14,076 nt of DNA from Ignavibacteria bacterium (GTDB lineage Bacteria > Bacteroidota > Ignavibacteria > Tepidaquicellales > OLB5): NCBI GenBank assembly GCA_026417195.1, contig JAOADS010000014.1, forward strand, positions 1 through 14,076. Direction: 5' to 3'. The notes under the pieces are model-generated. The model ran no database searches. It worked only from the letters and a program-made list of their open reading frames with translations, and was not told the DNA's origin. The translations under genes were made by a program, and so were the position numbers. Shown here in pieces: positions 13,187 through 14,076 of the stretch (the first letter of the stretch is position 1; every line of letters begins with the position of its first letter).

Positions 13187-14076
13187 GGCTAACTCTTCTC
13201 CTGAATAATTCAGTTATTGTAATTGCAGATAATATTGTTAAAGCCTGAATTATTGTTATAATTTCTTTGGGAACAAGTGTGTTGACAGTCAGACCTCCAT
13301 ATTCAAGTATTCCGAAAAAGACTGCAACAGGAATTATTGCAATAGGATTATTGCGTGCAATGAGGGCAACGGCTATACCCATATATCCTGTACCTTCAGA
13401 GAATCCAAGTTCAAAATAATGTTTATAGCCGTTTACGAAGTTAAGACCTGAAAGTCCAGCAAAGCCGCCAGCTACAGTCATAGATAAGACAGTGAGTTTT
13501 TTTATGTTCATACCTGCATACTCTGCTGCATCACGGTTGAATCCGGATGTTCTGATTTCATACCCCAATGGAGTATTTCTGATGATGTAGCCGGTAAGCA
13601 GGCAGACACAAATACCTATGATGAAAACCATATTAAAGGGCGAACCTGAAAAGAACCCGGTTATTGAATCAAATCTTGGTATATGTGCAGAAGGGGATAT
13701 TTCGGGTGTACGGACAGTAGCCGGTACGTTATAAACACTGTTTACAAGATAACTTACAAGGGCAAGAGCTATAAAGTTCAGCATTATTGTATTAATTACT
13801 TCATGTGAGCCAACTCTTGCTTTAAGATATCCGGCTATTAATGCCCATAAGGCTCCTCCTGCAAAAGCAAAGCATATGCTAATGGGTATATGTATTACCC
13901 ATGGCAAGGCTGTAAATGTAAATCCCGCCCAGGCTGCAGCAAAGGCACCTATGTTCATCTGTCCTTCGGCACCTATGTTAAACATACCAGCCCTGAATGC
14001 AAATGCTACTGAAAGACCGGTAAAAATAAGCGGAGTTGCCTTGAAAAGCACCTGTCCCAGTCCGTATGTATTACCC
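13179..14076 (-). CDS. ABC transporter permease, BMP/nucleoside type (first permease, 5' truncated)
   Basis: The frame stays open to the right edge: before the GTG at 14051 it reads NTYGLGQ, which fits the family's usual lead-in, so the start lies outside the window. Visible hallmarks are LFKATPLIFTGLSVAFAFRA and GMFNIGAEGQMNIGAFAA (relatives: 'aTPLiltGLavalafraGlfNIGaEGQ'), VGSHEVINTIMLNFIALALV, TPLGYEIRTSGFNRDAAEYA and GTGYMGIAVALIARNNP. These mark the first permease (NupP type) of a BMP-lipoprotein ABC importer. It overlaps the next permease by 8 bases. The matching ATPase and BMP lipoprotein genes would be expected upstream, beyond the window. Confidence 0.9.
   Translation of the reverse strand, partial: GNTYGLGQVLFKATPLIFTGLSVAFAFRAGMFNIGAEGQMNIGAFAAAWAGFTFTALPWVIHIPISICFAFAGGALWALIAGYLKARVGSHEVINTIMLNFIALALVSYLVNSVYNVPATVRTPEISPSAHIPRFDSITGFFSGSPFNMVFIIGICVCLLTGYIIRNTPLGYEIRTSGFNRDAAEYAGMNIKKLTVLSMTVAGGFAGLSGLNFVNGYKHYFELGFSEGTGYMGIAVALIARNNPIAIIPVAVFFGILEYGGLTVNTLVPKEIITIIQALTILSAITITELFRRRVSLE

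Noticed and set aside
1..14076. CRISPR arrays, tRNA or rRNA genes, insertion sequences, integrase or attachment sites
   Set aside because: No regular spaced repeats, clover-leaf sequences, terminal inverted repeats or transposase-like ORFs were seen on either strand.

Overview
The window looks like a chromosomal stretch from a low-GC member of the FCB group (Bacteroidota or Ignavibacteriota; inference). Two things point there. First, several start codons are preceded by Bacteroidota-type promoter elements (TTG, 19-20 bases, then TAnnTTTG), and most genes lack a clear Shine-Dalgarno. Second, the ECF sigma/anti-sigma pair has the look seen in that group. The LivMGF and BMP-type ABC permeases are less typical of classical Bacteroidetes and lean toward Ignavibacteria-like lineages; this is not proven. 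Both ends cut genes.

Layout. 1-2053 (+): C-terminal part of DNA polymerase III delta (holA), then an ECF sigma factor with a 1-base-overlapping putative membrane anti-sigma factor. 2059-4013 (-): tig-clpP, trigger factor and ClpP protease. 4127-6027 (+): anmK, a cell-wall recycling kinase, overlapped by an SDR oxidoreductase. 6032-9748 (-): livM-livG-livF followed by a class I aminotransferase. The livH and livK partners are not present next to them. 9990-10770 (-): a PhnB-like VOC protein and a small zinc-ribbon protein. 10887-12263 (-): three overlapping genes forming a probable toxin-antitoxin-chaperone (TAC) module: RelE/HigB-like toxin, XRE antitoxin with a long C-terminal extension, SecB-like chaperone. 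12314-14076 (-): two permeases of a BMP-type (nucleoside-class) ABC importer, the upstream one cut by the window edge.

The most interesting part is the TAC module. It is markedly more AT-rich than its flanks and its genes overlap. A perfect 16-base palindrome sits between the -33 and -7 elements of a putative promoter just before the toxin, a likely autoregulatory operator. In known TAC systems a SecB-like chaperone protects an aggregation-prone antitoxin. Here the chaperone lacks any cysteine and ends in a basic tail, and the antitoxin has about 75 residues after its HTH, which fits a chaperone-addiction segment. The toxin has no ATG: its only upstream-proximal start is a TTG that lies inside the predicted promoter.

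No tRNA, rRNA, CRISPR array, transposase or integrase was seen.
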